64,000 nucleotides of DNA from a virus: positions 1 to 64,000 of the IMG/VR virus record IMGVR_UViG_3300028844_004552; one strand, written 5' to 3'. Positions 28,038 through 37,127 of this stretch are shown piece after piece (the first letter of the stretch is position 1; the number at the start of each line of letters is the position of its first letter). A program made the position numbers and the translations under genes. The notes below the pieces were generated by a model. That model searched no databases, was not told the origin of the DNA, and saw only the letters and a list, made by a program, of their open reading frames with translations.

Positions 28038-28763
28038 ATGGGTAATTGTAAAACTGTAATAACGTTAACTAACGAGAAATTTGAGTCTTGTGGTGATTTG
28101 GGTGTAAACTTAGATGATTTATTGTCTACTGATTTAGATACAATGACCACACTTAAGGAATTCAAGGATATCGTTTCAACCGAACTAATAGATGTTTCGG
28201 GTTGGAAGACTATGTCTAGTTACCCAACACTTAAGTTGTTATATGAGAGATATATGAATAGTACTGATTATTGTGATACATTGAGTTCACAATTTGACTA
28301 TTCTGATATGATTAGGTTCTCAGAATTGGTTGGTACATATTGGGTTGACCTTATTGAACAAGTGGTCCCATCAACAACCATATGGGGTTCAACATATGTA
28401 TATGGTAATACAATCTTTGACCAACAGAAATTTAAATACAAAAAATATAGTCTTTTCACTTGTGCAGACCCAAGTTTCATCGATGGTGAATTCCCAAGTC
28501 CAACAAGTGGTACAACAAACGATGTTGAAGTTACAATAACAACATTACCTAACCCAGTAGAAGACCTTGTGTCTACAGGTACTACAGATACCACAGCAAC
28601 AACTGTTACAACAACGACAGCGGTTGAAGTTTGTACTGGTGTTAGTGCATGGCAAATAAATGTAGGTTCAGAGTTTGTTGGTAGCATAACGGTTAGTGGT
28701 AGTGATACTACTGGTGACTCAACTAGAAATAATGGTGACATACAAGTATTTCAATCAACTTAA
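28038..28763 (+). CDS. Putative virion protein with Thr-rich tail, 241 aa
   Basis: Unknown family. The N-terminal two thirds look globular (ESCGDLGVNLDDLL..., YWVDLIEQVVPSTTIWG). Residues of about 170-205 are a Thr-rich linker, followed by a small beta domain. Lies 5 bases after the YadA-like fibre, so a fibre-associated role is likely. Confidence 0.65.
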   Translation: MGNCKTVITLTNEKFESCGDLGVNLDDLLSTDLDTMTTLKEFKDIVSTELIDVSGWKTMSSYPTLKLLYERYMNSTDYCDTLSSQFDYSDMIRFSELVGTYWVDLIEQVVPSTTIWGSTYVYGNTIFDQQKFKYKKYSLFTCADPSFIDGEFPSPTSGTTNDVEVTITTLPNPVEDLVSTGTTDTTATTVTTTTAVEVCTGVSAWQINVGSEFVGSITVSGSDTTGDSTRNNGDIQVFQST

Positions 28764-28767
28764 TAGA

Positions 28768-28775
28768 TATTTATA
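28768..28775 (+). promoter_or_regulatory. Late-type promoter motif TATTTATA
   Basis: TATTTATA ends 3 bases before the ATG at 28779. If it acts as a -7/-10 element, the transcript would be leaderless. Confidence 0.4.
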
Positions 28776-28778
28776 GAT

Positions 28779-29015
28779 ATGCCAAAATTAATACAAAACA
28801 TTGAGGGTTCAATACTAGATAATTTCGAGACAACCACTAAATTAATTAGGTCGGTTGAGGGTTACTATGGACAAGAAGATTATATCAAGTTAGGAAGTTT
28901 TGAAGCATTCTTACAAGATTTCAGATACGCTCCAATAGTTACGGATTTAACTCCACCACCAACGTTTGGTCTTAAAAATAAAACAGAATACATTACACTA
29001 GATATATCATATTAA
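28779..29015 (+). CDS. Small virion-operon protein, 78 aa
   Basis: A small protein of unknown family (MPKLIQNIEGSILDNFETTTKLIRSVEGYYGQ). It contains the repeated phrase IEGS/VEGY and ends in a Pro-rich segment. The TAATG end couples it to the next, larger gene. A role as fibre connector or chaperone is possible but not shown. Confidence 0.6.
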   Translation: MPKLIQNIEGSILDNFETTTKLIRSVEGYYGQEDYIKLGSFEAFLQDFRYAPIVTDLTPPPTFGLKNKTEYITLDISY

Positions 29016-30478
29016 TGAGTTACTTTGAAAATAACATATATATTCAAACAGCATACCAAGGGGTTAGAAATAAAGACATTTTAAATGTTAATACTAGTTC
29101 TGACTTTTGTGTATTTGAAGGTCCGTCATTTGATATGATTGGTGCCGACCAAATTGTCACTGGGGTAACCAGTGCTGATACGTCTATACATATTATAACA
29201 ACAGCAACAACAATAGATTTAGGGTTCACAATAACAGCTAATACAGAATCAATATCAGATACTGATACAACATTTAGATATGAAGTTCATAAGTTAGATT
29301 TAAACAGTGGTTTATTCAACACATCACCACAATATATTTCAGATGAAATTCCATGGTCTGCTTTTACTGACACTACTGGTAGTGCAACCACAGAAACGAT
29401 TGATATTAGTAGACTAGATATAGACGGTGAATACTTAATTAAAAATTCATTTACACATGAAGTTTGTACTGAATTTGCTAGTAGACTAGGTTATAGAAAC
29501 GACACATCACTATACAAGACTGGTGATGAATATGGTTTATATAATTCAAATAAGGATTTTTATATGTCAATTTCTAGACATGCTGATACACCATTATTTG
29601 ACCCGTTCGGAGCTAATGATACACCAATAAATGTCCTTCTCCAACAAGTAATAATACCAACAGATGGTCAGACATATTTTATTATATCATCTGATATATC
29701 TGGTGATTTCATTGTTACTGTTAATGGGTTGGTTATGGCTAAAGGTCTTGATTATACGGTTGGTCAATATAGTGCTGGTACTTTACCATATACAATTACA
29801 ATGTCAGCTGAAACCAAGAGTACTGATATTGTTACATTTATATATTCTACCAGTACTACTGGTGGTAATGGTTTAAAAAGTGAAGTAATCGATGTCACAT
29901 CAATCACTAGTGGTGCAACTGATGGTGAGGGTACAAATACTATATATTATAATACGACAACTAGTCAGTATGAAGTATTCTTAGAACTTAACCCAACTAG
30001 TTCTGACAGTATATTATTAATGGTAAATGGTGCTACCCTAGCTAATGGTATTGATTATTACCAATCAATATCAAATCCGAAGCGTCTGATTTTAATCGGT
30101 ACTATCTTAGTTGGTGACATTATAACTGTTGCATATAATCAAAGTGCGGACCTTGTTGATAGTGTTAACACCACATACCCAACAATATACTGGTCAATCC
30201 AGAACCCACCAACAGTGGTGAATGGTAAGTTTATTCTTGAGTTTGCATCAGACAAAGCTATGACTAGTCAAATTAGTAGTGCAGAAACAAGTTATATAGT
30301 TGCGACTAATGGATATTCTATAGATACTACTATCTCTGGAACTGTTGGCACGGAAATATATTATAGAGTAACAAATATTAAAGATTATGTTACAATTACA
30401 AATGACATTATACAAAGTATTGCGTATAGTGAGATAATACCAATAACAATTGCAACAAATGCGATTAATTCCTATTAA
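29015..30478 (+). CDS. Tail fibre/appendage protein, 487 aa
   Basis: Contains two copies of a beta module with the phrases VTVNGLVMAKGLDYTV and LMVNGATLANGIDYY, each followed by a GD..TV.Y strand (about residues 225-280 and 325-380). This NG-x-x-x-GxDY pattern is common in phage fibre and neck-appendage proteins. The rest is beta-rich and Thr/Ser-rich. Probably an extended receptor-binding appendage. Confidence 0.7.
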   Translation: MSYFENNIYIQTAYQGVRNKDILNVNTSSDFCVFEGPSFDMIGADQIVTGVTSADTSIHIITTATTIDLGFTITANTESISDTDTTFRYEVHKLDLNSGLFNTSPQYISDEIPWSAFTDTTGSATTETIDISRLDIDGEYLIKNSFTHEVCTEFASRLGYRNDTSLYKTGDEYGLYNSNKDFYMSISRHADTPLFDPFGANDTPINVLLQQVIIPTDGQTYFIISSDISGDFIVTVNGLVMAKGLDYTVGQYSAGTLPYTITMSAETKSTDIVTFIYSTSTTGGNGLKSEVIDVTSITSGATDGEGTNTIYYNTTTSQYEVFLELNPTSSDSILLMVNGATLANGIDYYQSISNPKRLILIGTILVGDIITVAYNQSADLVDSVNTTYPTIYWSIQNPPTVVNGKFILEFASDKAMTSQISSAETSYIVATNGYSIDTTISGTVGTEIYYRVTNIKDYVTITNDIIQSIAYSEIIPITIATNAINSY

Positions 30479-30493
30479 ATGTTTACTTAGGAG

Positions 30494-30528
30494 TATTTAT
30501 TAGTAAATAAGAAATAAAGATATTTATA
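30494..30528 (+). promoter_or_regulatory. Two late-type promoter motifs
   Basis: TATTTATT at 30494-30501 and TATTTATA at 30521-30528. The second ends 4 bases before the ATG at 30533. Confidence 0.45.
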
Positions 30529-30532
30529 AGAC

Positions 30533-32662
30533 ATGAGTTATATAATTAACAACACAGACCCGTTCATCAGCATTAAACTTACCCAAGTGGGTAGAGAGCA
30601 ATTAGCTAAAGGTGCCTTAGACTTTTCGTTCTGGGCTATTGGTGATTGAGAAATAAATTATGTTAGAGAGGAAATCGTTGACGATAACCCAACTGATATT
30701 ACACTTTCTGCTGTTACTAGAGTGATGAGACCATTTGATATGCAACCAGACATCAAATCGTTTATTACTGCTGGTCAGAACGACCCATTACAAGCATTAA
30801 CAGCAAATAATATTAGAACTGTAAAAGCTCAAATTAACAATGAAGCAGACGAGAGGGGTTTCTTTAGTGCTGATTCTGGTCACACAAGCTTTACAACACT
30901 AACTGCTGATACTTATACACTTTCTTATGGTACACTAGTAAATACTAATTTAACTGGTGGTACAAGTCTTGATATTGGCTCTGCGACAACTAGAAATGTT
31001 GGTGATTATATTCTTATTAAAGCAACTAATGATGTAATCGGTACTCAAACTGGTTATACTAATGATATTGCAATACCAAATCTTTGGTATAAGATTGAAG
31101 CTAGTTCTGGTGACCTTATCACAGTTGATAGGGATTTACCTAACTTAAGTAACGAAACTGGTAGTACATCAACATTCTTTATTTATAGAGGTGGTGAGGT
31201 ATATGATACAATTGCAACTGGAAATACAACATCTTATTGGAACTCTGGAACACTTTCATTTAACTCATCTTGTGATGTTACATGTGGTGATTCACCAGTA
31301 TGGAATATGAATAACGTTTGGTGTGAAGACTTAGCTGGAATTACAGGTACAACCTATGAAGGTCATGAGTACTTTGGTTCATACCCATACTTAGGTGCTA
31401 AGAACCCATACTTCGAATATGAATGTGGTGGTACCGCATCTACAGCTGATGTTATTTGTGATACTAACGGTCTTGGGGTTCTTGACGATGTAAGCAAATC
31501 AGTTTCACTTATACATTACACAAATAACTCAGTATCTAACTTGTATGGTGAATATTTCCATATTGATAATGATAACAGCAAAACAGTTAAACTTCATTAC
31601 CCAACACTTATGTATCACAGAAGAAGTGGTGCAACAGGTTCTGGTACGACATTAGGTATGACATTCTTAGCTTCTGGTGAAACTAAATTTGTTGGTACAT
31701 CTGAGGTTACTTATATTGACTTGATAGAAGACCCAACATTGGTTGATGGTACTCCTAACGTTGTTGGTAGAGTATACCCAAAACTTAAAACCATTTCATT
31801 ACACGATGACGAGATTGTTGCGGCAACATCTTATAAGTCAAATAGAAACTGGACACTTCCAGAACTATCATGTAGTCTTGATTCATTCTCTGGTGGTTCA
31901 TCCACTGGTGTTCTTGAACCTAATAAGACGATGTATGTAACATACAGTCTAGAGAATTCAACAGGTACTGGTCTTACAACTACACTTCCATGTCAGAAAT
32001 ATATCAAAGTTACGAATACAACATCAACAAATAAAGATGTTTCATTCAAGATTGATAATGTTGATATGCTTACTTACATGAGAAAGATTGAAGATGGTGG
32101 TTATGATGGTATTGGATTCAATGCTTATTCTATTAAGGTTCTATTCCAAATCGTTGATGAAATCGAGGATAGACCAGATGCAGCACTTTGGAATGTATAT
32201 GATTATACAAACACAACATTAACAACAGTGAGTGGTGAAACTATTTCCCCAGTAGCGTTAGAGAACCAATCTCCAGCGGCAAATGGATTTAGAATAACAA
32301 CTCTTACTCAAACGGCATCAACAATATTTGATATTACACAGTCGTTAGATATGGCACCTAAAACTACACCAACTGATTTACAATTCGGTGATAGTAGATT
32401 CTTCTATGGAAATATAGAAACATATATTGGTGCTACAATATATAAAACATTCTTCCCAGTAACAATAAACTCTGGGCAATTTGATACAACTAGTAATAAC
32501 ACTAGAAGCAAGGACACATCAACAAATCCACCAGATATTAGAATATCAGAAGTAGGTATTTATGATAGTGCTAAAAATCTAGTTATTATTGGAAAACTAA
32601 GTAAACCAACAACATTATTAGTGGGTAATACCATTATGATGGAGTTATCAATGGACTTTTAA
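30533..32662 (+). CDS. Putative tail/fibre protein interrupted by an in-frame TGA
   Basis: From the ATG at 30533 codons run SYIINNTDPFISIKLTQVG... to GD at codon 38, then TGA (30647-30649), then EINYVREEIV... in the same frame to 32662. The gene at 32665 has FTLGDSDANYNV at the equivalent place, so the TGA replaces a probable Ser codon (TCA to TGA). Without read-through only the part from an internal ATG (30722 or 30725) could be made, losing the N-terminal attachment domain. The full product is about 709 residues. It may be a nonsense mutation, a sequencing error or recoding. Confidence 0.65.
30647..30649 (+). other. In-frame TGA codon
   Basis: Codon 39 of the gene starting at 30533. Coding continues in frame on both sides, and the sequence around it aligns with the N-terminus of the neighbouring gene at 32665. 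Confidence 0.75.
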
Positions 32663-32664
32663 TT

Positions 32665-33873
32665 ATGGCATTTATAACAACAGCTGATACAGCTACACTT
32701 ACAGCAAAACTGACACCATTAGGTAGGAGGTTATTGGTAACTAACACAAATTCGTTAATTGCTAAATTTACATTAGGGGATTCTGATGCAAATTATAATG
32801 TTACAGATTCACTTACAACTGGTGAGGTACCATCAATAGGTGGTGATATCGGTGTTGGTAATACTGTGAATAATAGTAGTGGTAATGACATTAGTGTTAA
32901 ATACCCACTATTTTTAAGTTCAAGAGGTGGTAACGCTAAAGCTGTTGAGGCAGCTTCAATTGGTGTAACTAACGTAGTATCAAAAATTGGACAAGAACTT
33001 AATCTTTCTGGGTCTTCATATATCACAGAAAATATAGTTGATAGAAATGATTACGCTACTGATACACTTGTAAACCTTTTTACTTCTTTTGGATTACCAT
33101 TAACAGAAAAACAAAAGTCTACATACACAGCAACTACATTCGCATCTGGTGGGTGGAGTGATACTGCAATTAGTGGTTTTGCTAGTGATAAAATTGTTAT
33201 CATTGGTGTAGATAGTTCTAAGTATGGTGAAACACTTGATGGACGTGAAATTAAGATTTCAATCCCAACATCTGCTGGTACATTTACTGTTTATAGTACA
33301 TTCCAAAACAAAGGAGTTAGTTCAACTAAAGAGGATGCTACATACAAAGATACATCAAATACAACAACTCACTTAGGAAATTCTTTAGGGTTCCTTGTAA
33401 GTGACGATATACTTACACCAAATGGTGGTGACGTATCTAAGAGTTGGGCAACAGGTTTCGGTGTGGTTAAACCATTTTCAGTAGGTAAAAAAGAACTATT
33501 TAACCTTCAATCTAATAGTAACTTAAATCTTACTGCCGATACAGTGGTTGGTATCTCTTACTTAAGCAAAGGATTCATGGTAATAACAGACCCTACAATA
33601 GTAGCCGCATTTACTACTGGATACTCTGGTGGTCCAGTTGTTACATTCAATAGCGTATCAACAGATGTAGTACAAAACATCACATGTATTGCTGGTAGAG
33701 GTGAATTCGGAACATCAAACAACCCAACATGGGCTACTGGTGATACGGTTAGAATTACAGAATTAGGTCTTTACGATATAAATAATAATCTTATAGCATA
33801 CGGTAAATTTGATAGACAAATATTGAAGACAGTTGATGGATTCTCATCTTTTGGTGTTAAAATTACACTTTAA
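32665..33873 (+). CDS. Putative tail/fibre protein, 402 aa
   Basis: Starts MAFITTADTATLTAKLTPLGRRLL and shares its N-terminal pattern (LT..GR..L...., GDSDANY) with the gene at 30533, suggesting paralogous virion proteins attached in the same way. The rest is Ser/Thr-rich and beta-rich, ending in a compact domain (RITELGLYDINNNLIAYGKFD), a phrase also seen near the C-terminus of the gene at 30533 (ISEVGIYDSAKNLVIIGKL). It closes the main virion block. Confidence 0.72.
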   Translation: MAFITTADTATLTAKLTPLGRRLLVTNTNSLIAKFTLGDSDANYNVTDSLTTGEVPSIGGDIGVGNTVNNSSGNDISVKYPLFLSSRGGNAKAVEAASIGVTNVVSKIGQELNLSGSSYITENIVDRNDYATDTLVNLFTSFGLPLTEKQKSTYTATTFASGGWSDTAISGFASDKIVIIGVDSSKYGETLDGREIKISIPTSAGTFTVYSTFQNKGVSSTKEDATYKDTSNTTTHLGNSLGFLVSDDILTPNGGDVSKSWATGFGVVKPFSVGKKELFNLQSNSNLNLTADTVVGISYLSKGFMVITDPTIVAAFTTGYSGGPVVTFNSVSTDVVQNITCIAGRGEFGTSNNPTWATGDTVRITELGLYDINNNLIAYGKFDRQILKTVDGFSSFGVKITL

Positions 33874-33894
33874 GGGTTTAGTTTTGTCTAATAG

Positions 33895-33902
33895 TGTTTA
33901 TA
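33895..33902 (+). promoter_or_regulatory. Variant late-type motif TGTTTATA
   Basis: One mismatch to TATTTATA, 17 bases before the ATG at 33920. Confidence 0.25.
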
Positions 33903-33919
33903 TTAAATAAAAAAGTTTT

Positions 33920-34546
33920 ATGATACTAGGATTAGACATTTCAACCAAAACAATTGGTGTGGCATTATTTGAGGATAATGACGGTAAGGGTGACCTTAAA
34001 GTATTAACTCATGTTACACCTAAAGTTAAACCAAAACCAGAAACTAAGATTGAAGAATTATGTGAAAAAGCAAATATCTTTGAAGAAGAGTTTTTGAATA
34101 AGTATGCTGATGTTGGTATCACAAGAGTAATCATTGAGGAACCACTTCTACGCTCCAACAATGTAAATACAGTTGCAACACTTCTACGATTTAATGGTAT
34201 GGTTTCTAGGTCAGTTTACAATATCCTTGGTATTATACCAGAGTATATATCATCATATGATTCTAGAGCATTTGCATATCCAGAATTAATGGAAATCAGA
34301 ACTAAAAACAAGAAAGGTGAAGCGTACAGTGAAACTGAAATGAAGAGAAAAAAACCAGTCTTGTTCGGTGGATATAGTTTCGATGTTGACAAGAAGATGG
34401 TTGTATGGGAAAAGGTTGCAGACCTTGAACCACAAATCACATGGCTTTACACATCAAAAGCAACTCTTAAGAAGGAAAATTTTGATATGACTGATGCATA
34501 TTCTTGTGTTAAGGCAGTCATGAAAAGGGATGGTCTTTGGTTATGA
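33920..34546 (+). CDS. RuvC-like RNase H-fold nuclease, probable Holliday junction resolvase
   Basis: 208 aa. The N-terminus ILGLDISTKTIGVAL carries the first catalytic Asp (D6) and the RNase H-fold glycine. VIIEEP gives the second acidic residue (E73/E74), and an MTDAYSC segment near residue 190 supplies a C-terminal Asp. This is the order of RuvC-type resolvases. T4 resolves junctions with the unrelated endonuclease VII (gp49), so this may be its replacement. The stop is TGA, overlapping the next start (ATGA). Confidence 0.75.
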   Translation: MILGLDISTKTIGVALFEDNDGKGDLKVLTHVTPKVKPKPETKIEELCEKANIFEEEFLNKYADVGITRVIIEEPLLRSNNVNTVATLLRFNGMVSRSVYNILGIIPEYISSYDSRAFAYPELMEIRTKNKKGEAYSETEMKRKKPVLFGGYSFDVDKKMVVWEKVADLEPQITWLYTSKATLKKENFDMTDAYSCVKAVMKRDGLWL

Positions 34547-35022
34547 GTTATTATAGTTATGGTACCACAACTGGTGGTACTAGTAGTAATTTAGGTGGTT
34601 ATAGTAAAATATGTGGTGGGACACATGAATGGTTACCTTGTGAAATATGTGGTGCATCAATAAAAATTCTTCATTCTCCTTCAACCTATACTCACATTTG
34701 TAAGGATTTAACCAAAGAACTTTACGAAAAACAACAATTACATTATACTAAAGTTATGATGTATGATAAAGAAAGAGCAGAACGATTTGTGGGTCAAGAT
34801 ATTTGTTATCCATATTGGGTACATAAAAACCCAAATAGTGGTCGTAGTTATAAACAAATTGATTATGAGTGGGTTAGTAACTTAAGTTATGATGAGTGGG
34901 TTAGATGGGGTAAGGGTGAGATACGTGATAGTGTTGAACAAGCTAACCACATTAAACAGTTAGAATACAGAGTTAAGAATGGTAAAGATGCCCAAGAAGA
35001 GTTAGATAAACTCAAAAAATAA
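34543..35022 (+). CDS. Zinc-ribbon-type protein, 159 aa
   Basis: I use the ATG at 34543 (MSYYSYG), which overlaps the previous TGA as ATGA; an ATG at 34537 is also in frame. Cysteines and histidines at C.GTHEWLPCEICG...THIC suggest one zinc-binding module (about residues 23-50). The rest is hydrophilic with a Trp-rich centre (YEWVSNLSYDEWVRWG) and a helical C-terminus. Function unknown; its position before the primase suggests nucleic acid work. Confidence 0.65.
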   Translation: MSYYSYGTTTGGTSSNLGGYSKICGGTHEWLPCEICGASIKILHSPSTYTHICKDLTKELYEKQQLHYTKVMMYDKERAERFVGQDICYPYWVHKNPNSGRSYKQIDYEWVSNLSYDEWVRWGKGEIRDSVEQANHIKQLEYRVKNGKDAQEELDKLKK

Positions 35023-35030
35023 CAACTTAG

Positions 35031-35061
35031 TTGTGAAATCCAATTAAATTTCGTATATTTG
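35031..35061 (+). promoter_or_regulatory. Host-type promoter of the primase, leaderless
   Basis: TTGTGA at 35031-35036, a 17-base spacer and TATATTTG at 35054-35061. The ATG at 35066 is 4 bases downstream, predicting a transcript with little or no leader. Confidence 0.75.
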
Positions 35062-35065
35062 TGGT

Positions 35066-36007
35066 ATGTCAATGTTCTTAATAGACATACTGGAAGGATT
35101 CTTAGGTAAGTCCGCAAAACATAATGAATCAAAGGGTCAATTAGCCTTTGACTGTCCAGCCTGTGGTATAGAGGGAGATGGGATAGGTAAACACAATCTT
35201 GAAGTCAATTACAAACGAGGTATCTTTAGATGTTGGTCTTGTATGTACAAGAATCACATGCATGGACACGTACCAAAACTAATTAAACGATTTGGGAATG
35301 AAGCATTACTTAGGGAATATCTTGTTCTAAAACCAGATACCTATGAAAATACTGGTGCTGGGGAATATGAAGATGTAAAGATGCCCAAGGGGTATAAAAA
35401 ATTACATGGATGTCCCAAGAATAGTCCAAAATACCAAGCTGTAATGAAATACTTGACCGATAGACGAATTGGTCCCGATATTATTGAAAAGTATAATATT
35501 GGATATACATTAACTGGTGAATTTAAAGATAGAATTATCATTCCATCTTATGATGTGTTCGGTGAACTCAACTATTTTATAGCTAGAGCTTTTTCACGAA
35601 GAACAAAACCAAAGTATCTTAATCCAGAGGCTGAAAAACAAGAAATTATCTTCAATGAAGACAAAGTTAACTGGGATGGGACGATATATCTTGTAGAGGG
35701 AGTATTTGACCACATAGTAATCCCAAACTCAATACCACTTCTAGGTAAATTTATCTCACCAAAGCTATTTAACCTTCTTTATACCAAAGCTTCGGCTAAT
35801 ATTGTGATATTATTGGATGATGATGCATACGATGATGCAATTGAGTTATACAAGACGTTAAATATGGGTGACTTACTTGATAGAATTAGAATTTGTGTCC
35901 CATTAGCTGGTTATGACCCATCACTCATTTATCAAAAGTGGGGTAATCATGGTATTATTGAATTATTGAAGATTTCTAATAAGATTCCAGAAAGTAGGTT
36001 ATATTAA
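35066..36007 (+). CDS. 61: DNA primase (T4 gp61-like)
   Basis: 313 aa (T4 gp61 is 342). It makes RNA primers for lagging-strand synthesis with the gp41-type helicase. An N-terminal zinc module is visible as CPACG...(about 28 residues)...CWSC, followed by a Toprim-type core: an LVEGVFDH motif near residue 215 and VILLDDDAYDDA near 255-265 (metal-binding acidic residues). Its stop codon abuts the stop of the opposite-strand gene at 36008 with no spacer and no clear terminator. Confidence 0.85.
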   Translation: MSMFLIDILEGFLGKSAKHNESKGQLAFDCPACGIEGDGIGKHNLEVNYKRGIFRCWSCMYKNHMHGHVPKLIKRFGNEALLREYLVLKPDTYENTGAGEYEDVKMPKGYKKLHGCPKNSPKYQAVMKYLTDRRIGPDIIEKYNIGYTLTGEFKDRIIIPSYDVFGELNYFIARAFSRRTKPKYLNPEAEKQEIIFNEDKVNWDGTIYLVEGVFDHIVIPNSIPLLGKFISPKLFNLLYTKASANIVILLDDDAYDDAIELYKTLNMGDLLDRIRICVPLAGYDPSLIYQKWGNHGIIELLKISNKIPESRLY

Positions 36008-37069
36008 TTACTCAAATGAGTCTCTAGAGATTCTAAGTGTCCTAAGAACATGACCACTTTCCATTTCTTTAGTTGCAACCTCTTGACCACCCATTTTAAC
36101 CCAGAAAGGACAAGCAGTATCGAAACATTGAAGTACAATATTCTGTATTTTAGGTAATTTTTGGAAAATAAACTTAAGTCCCTCAGAACCATAACCTTTT
36201 CCTTGTTCAGAAGCGTTATACCCACCCTTAAGATAAAGTGCGTTAGGTATTGTCTCACCATTGATAGTCAAATCACCAATCCCACCAACACCAAAGTCAA
36301 CTATTGGGTTTTCACCCATATAAATTGTATTAGCACCAGATTTATTGAATCTACCATCAGTATTGAATTTTAATTCTTCTTCTGATTCATTCATATTAAG
36401 AGTTTCATTACTAACTTGACTTGTGTTAGATTTTCGGATAAGATTATTAATAATTCTTTTCATTAATTTATAAACCTTATCAGTTTCGTCTGGTCCAAAT
36501 TTATGTGTAGTTTTATCTCTATCTCTACCATTTGGTGTATAATCATGCTTATTAACACTCCAACCCTTAAATCCTGTTCTATCAAAAATTTCACTATATT
36601 CTATCATATAACTTGGTAATATAAAACTATGTTCCCCATATACCAACTCTTCGTTTTCGTTAATTTTAAACCTTAACGATGGAAGAGATGTTTTATAAAA
36701 ATTAACCAAATCTGGATACTCATCAACTAAAGACATTAGTAAAGAAATATCTACAGAATCAATACTTTCTGGTTCATCTGATTCATTCATATTAACATGT
36801 GGATGCATATCATCATATAAGGCAGCTAGTTTATTTGGGATAAATCTTTTTATAGCATCAATAATACCATAACTATCACCTTCATATTCAGCATATCTAG
36901 ACATGTATTTATCTTCAATTCTATTAAGTGCGATTTGGTATTCACGAGGACTCATTTCTTGGTGTGCTAATCCATCAAGTTCCATACCAAGAGGGTCTTC
37001 AGTTGATGCCATTCCACCATTCCCACGTCCCCAATGTTCATGTAACATTTTTTTGATAAATTTCTTCAT
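36008..37069 (-). CDS. Protein with C-terminal GNAT acetyltransferase domain
   Basis: 353 aa on the minus strand inside a plus-strand block. The N-terminus (MKKFIKKMLHEHWGRG) and middle are not recognised. Residues of about 250-350 look like a GNAT fold: beta strands (TIYMGENPIVDFGVGG), then the acetyl-CoA loop in SEQGKGYGSEGLKFIF (Q-x-x-G-x-G), then a strand and helix (NIVLQCFDTACPFWVKMGG) typical of the fold's end. It may acetylate a host or phage protein; the substrate is unknown. A TATTTATA motif lies upstream on its own strand. Confidence 0.65.
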   Translation of the reverse strand: MKKFIKKMLHEHWGRGNGGMASTEDPLGMELDGLAHQEMSPREYQIALNRIEDKYMSRYAEYEGDSYGIIDAIKRFIPNKLAALYDDMHPHVNMNESDEPESIDSVDISLLMSLVDEYPDLVNFYKTSLPSLRFKINENEELVYGEHSFILPSYMIEYSEIFDRTGFKGWSVNKHDYTPNGRDRDKTTHKFGPDETDKVYKLMKRIINNLIRKSNTSQVSNETLNMNESEEELKFNTDGRFNKSGANTIYMGENPIVDFGVGGIGDLTINGETIPNALYLKGGYNASEQGKGYGSEGLKFIFQKLPKIQNIVLQCFDTACPFWVKMGGQEVATKEMESGHVLRTLRISRDSFE

Positions 37070-37082
37070 ATGAATCTTTTAT

Positions 37083-37090
37083 TATAAATA
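37083..37090 (-). promoter_or_regulatory. Late-type promoter motif for the GNAT gene
   Basis: TATTTATA on the minus strand, 13 bases before the start codon of the gene ending at 37069. Read on the plus strand it is TATAAATA. Confidence 0.4.
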
Positions 37091-37091
37091 C

Positions 37092-37122
37092 TTGAATTTC
37101 TAGATAAATTAACGTATATTCG
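37092..37122 (+). promoter_or_regulatory. Host-type promoter, leaderless
   Basis: TTGAAT at 37092-37097, a 17-base spacer and TATATTCG at 37115-37122, 5 bases before the ATG at 37128. It is divergent from the minus-strand promoter motif beside it. Confidence 0.65.
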
Positions 37123-37127
37123 TACGA

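Noticed and set aside
30647-30649. Reassignment of TGA to an amino acid throughout the phage
   Set aside because: TGA ends at least four other genes here with natural gene junctions (34544, 54376, 56119, 61716).
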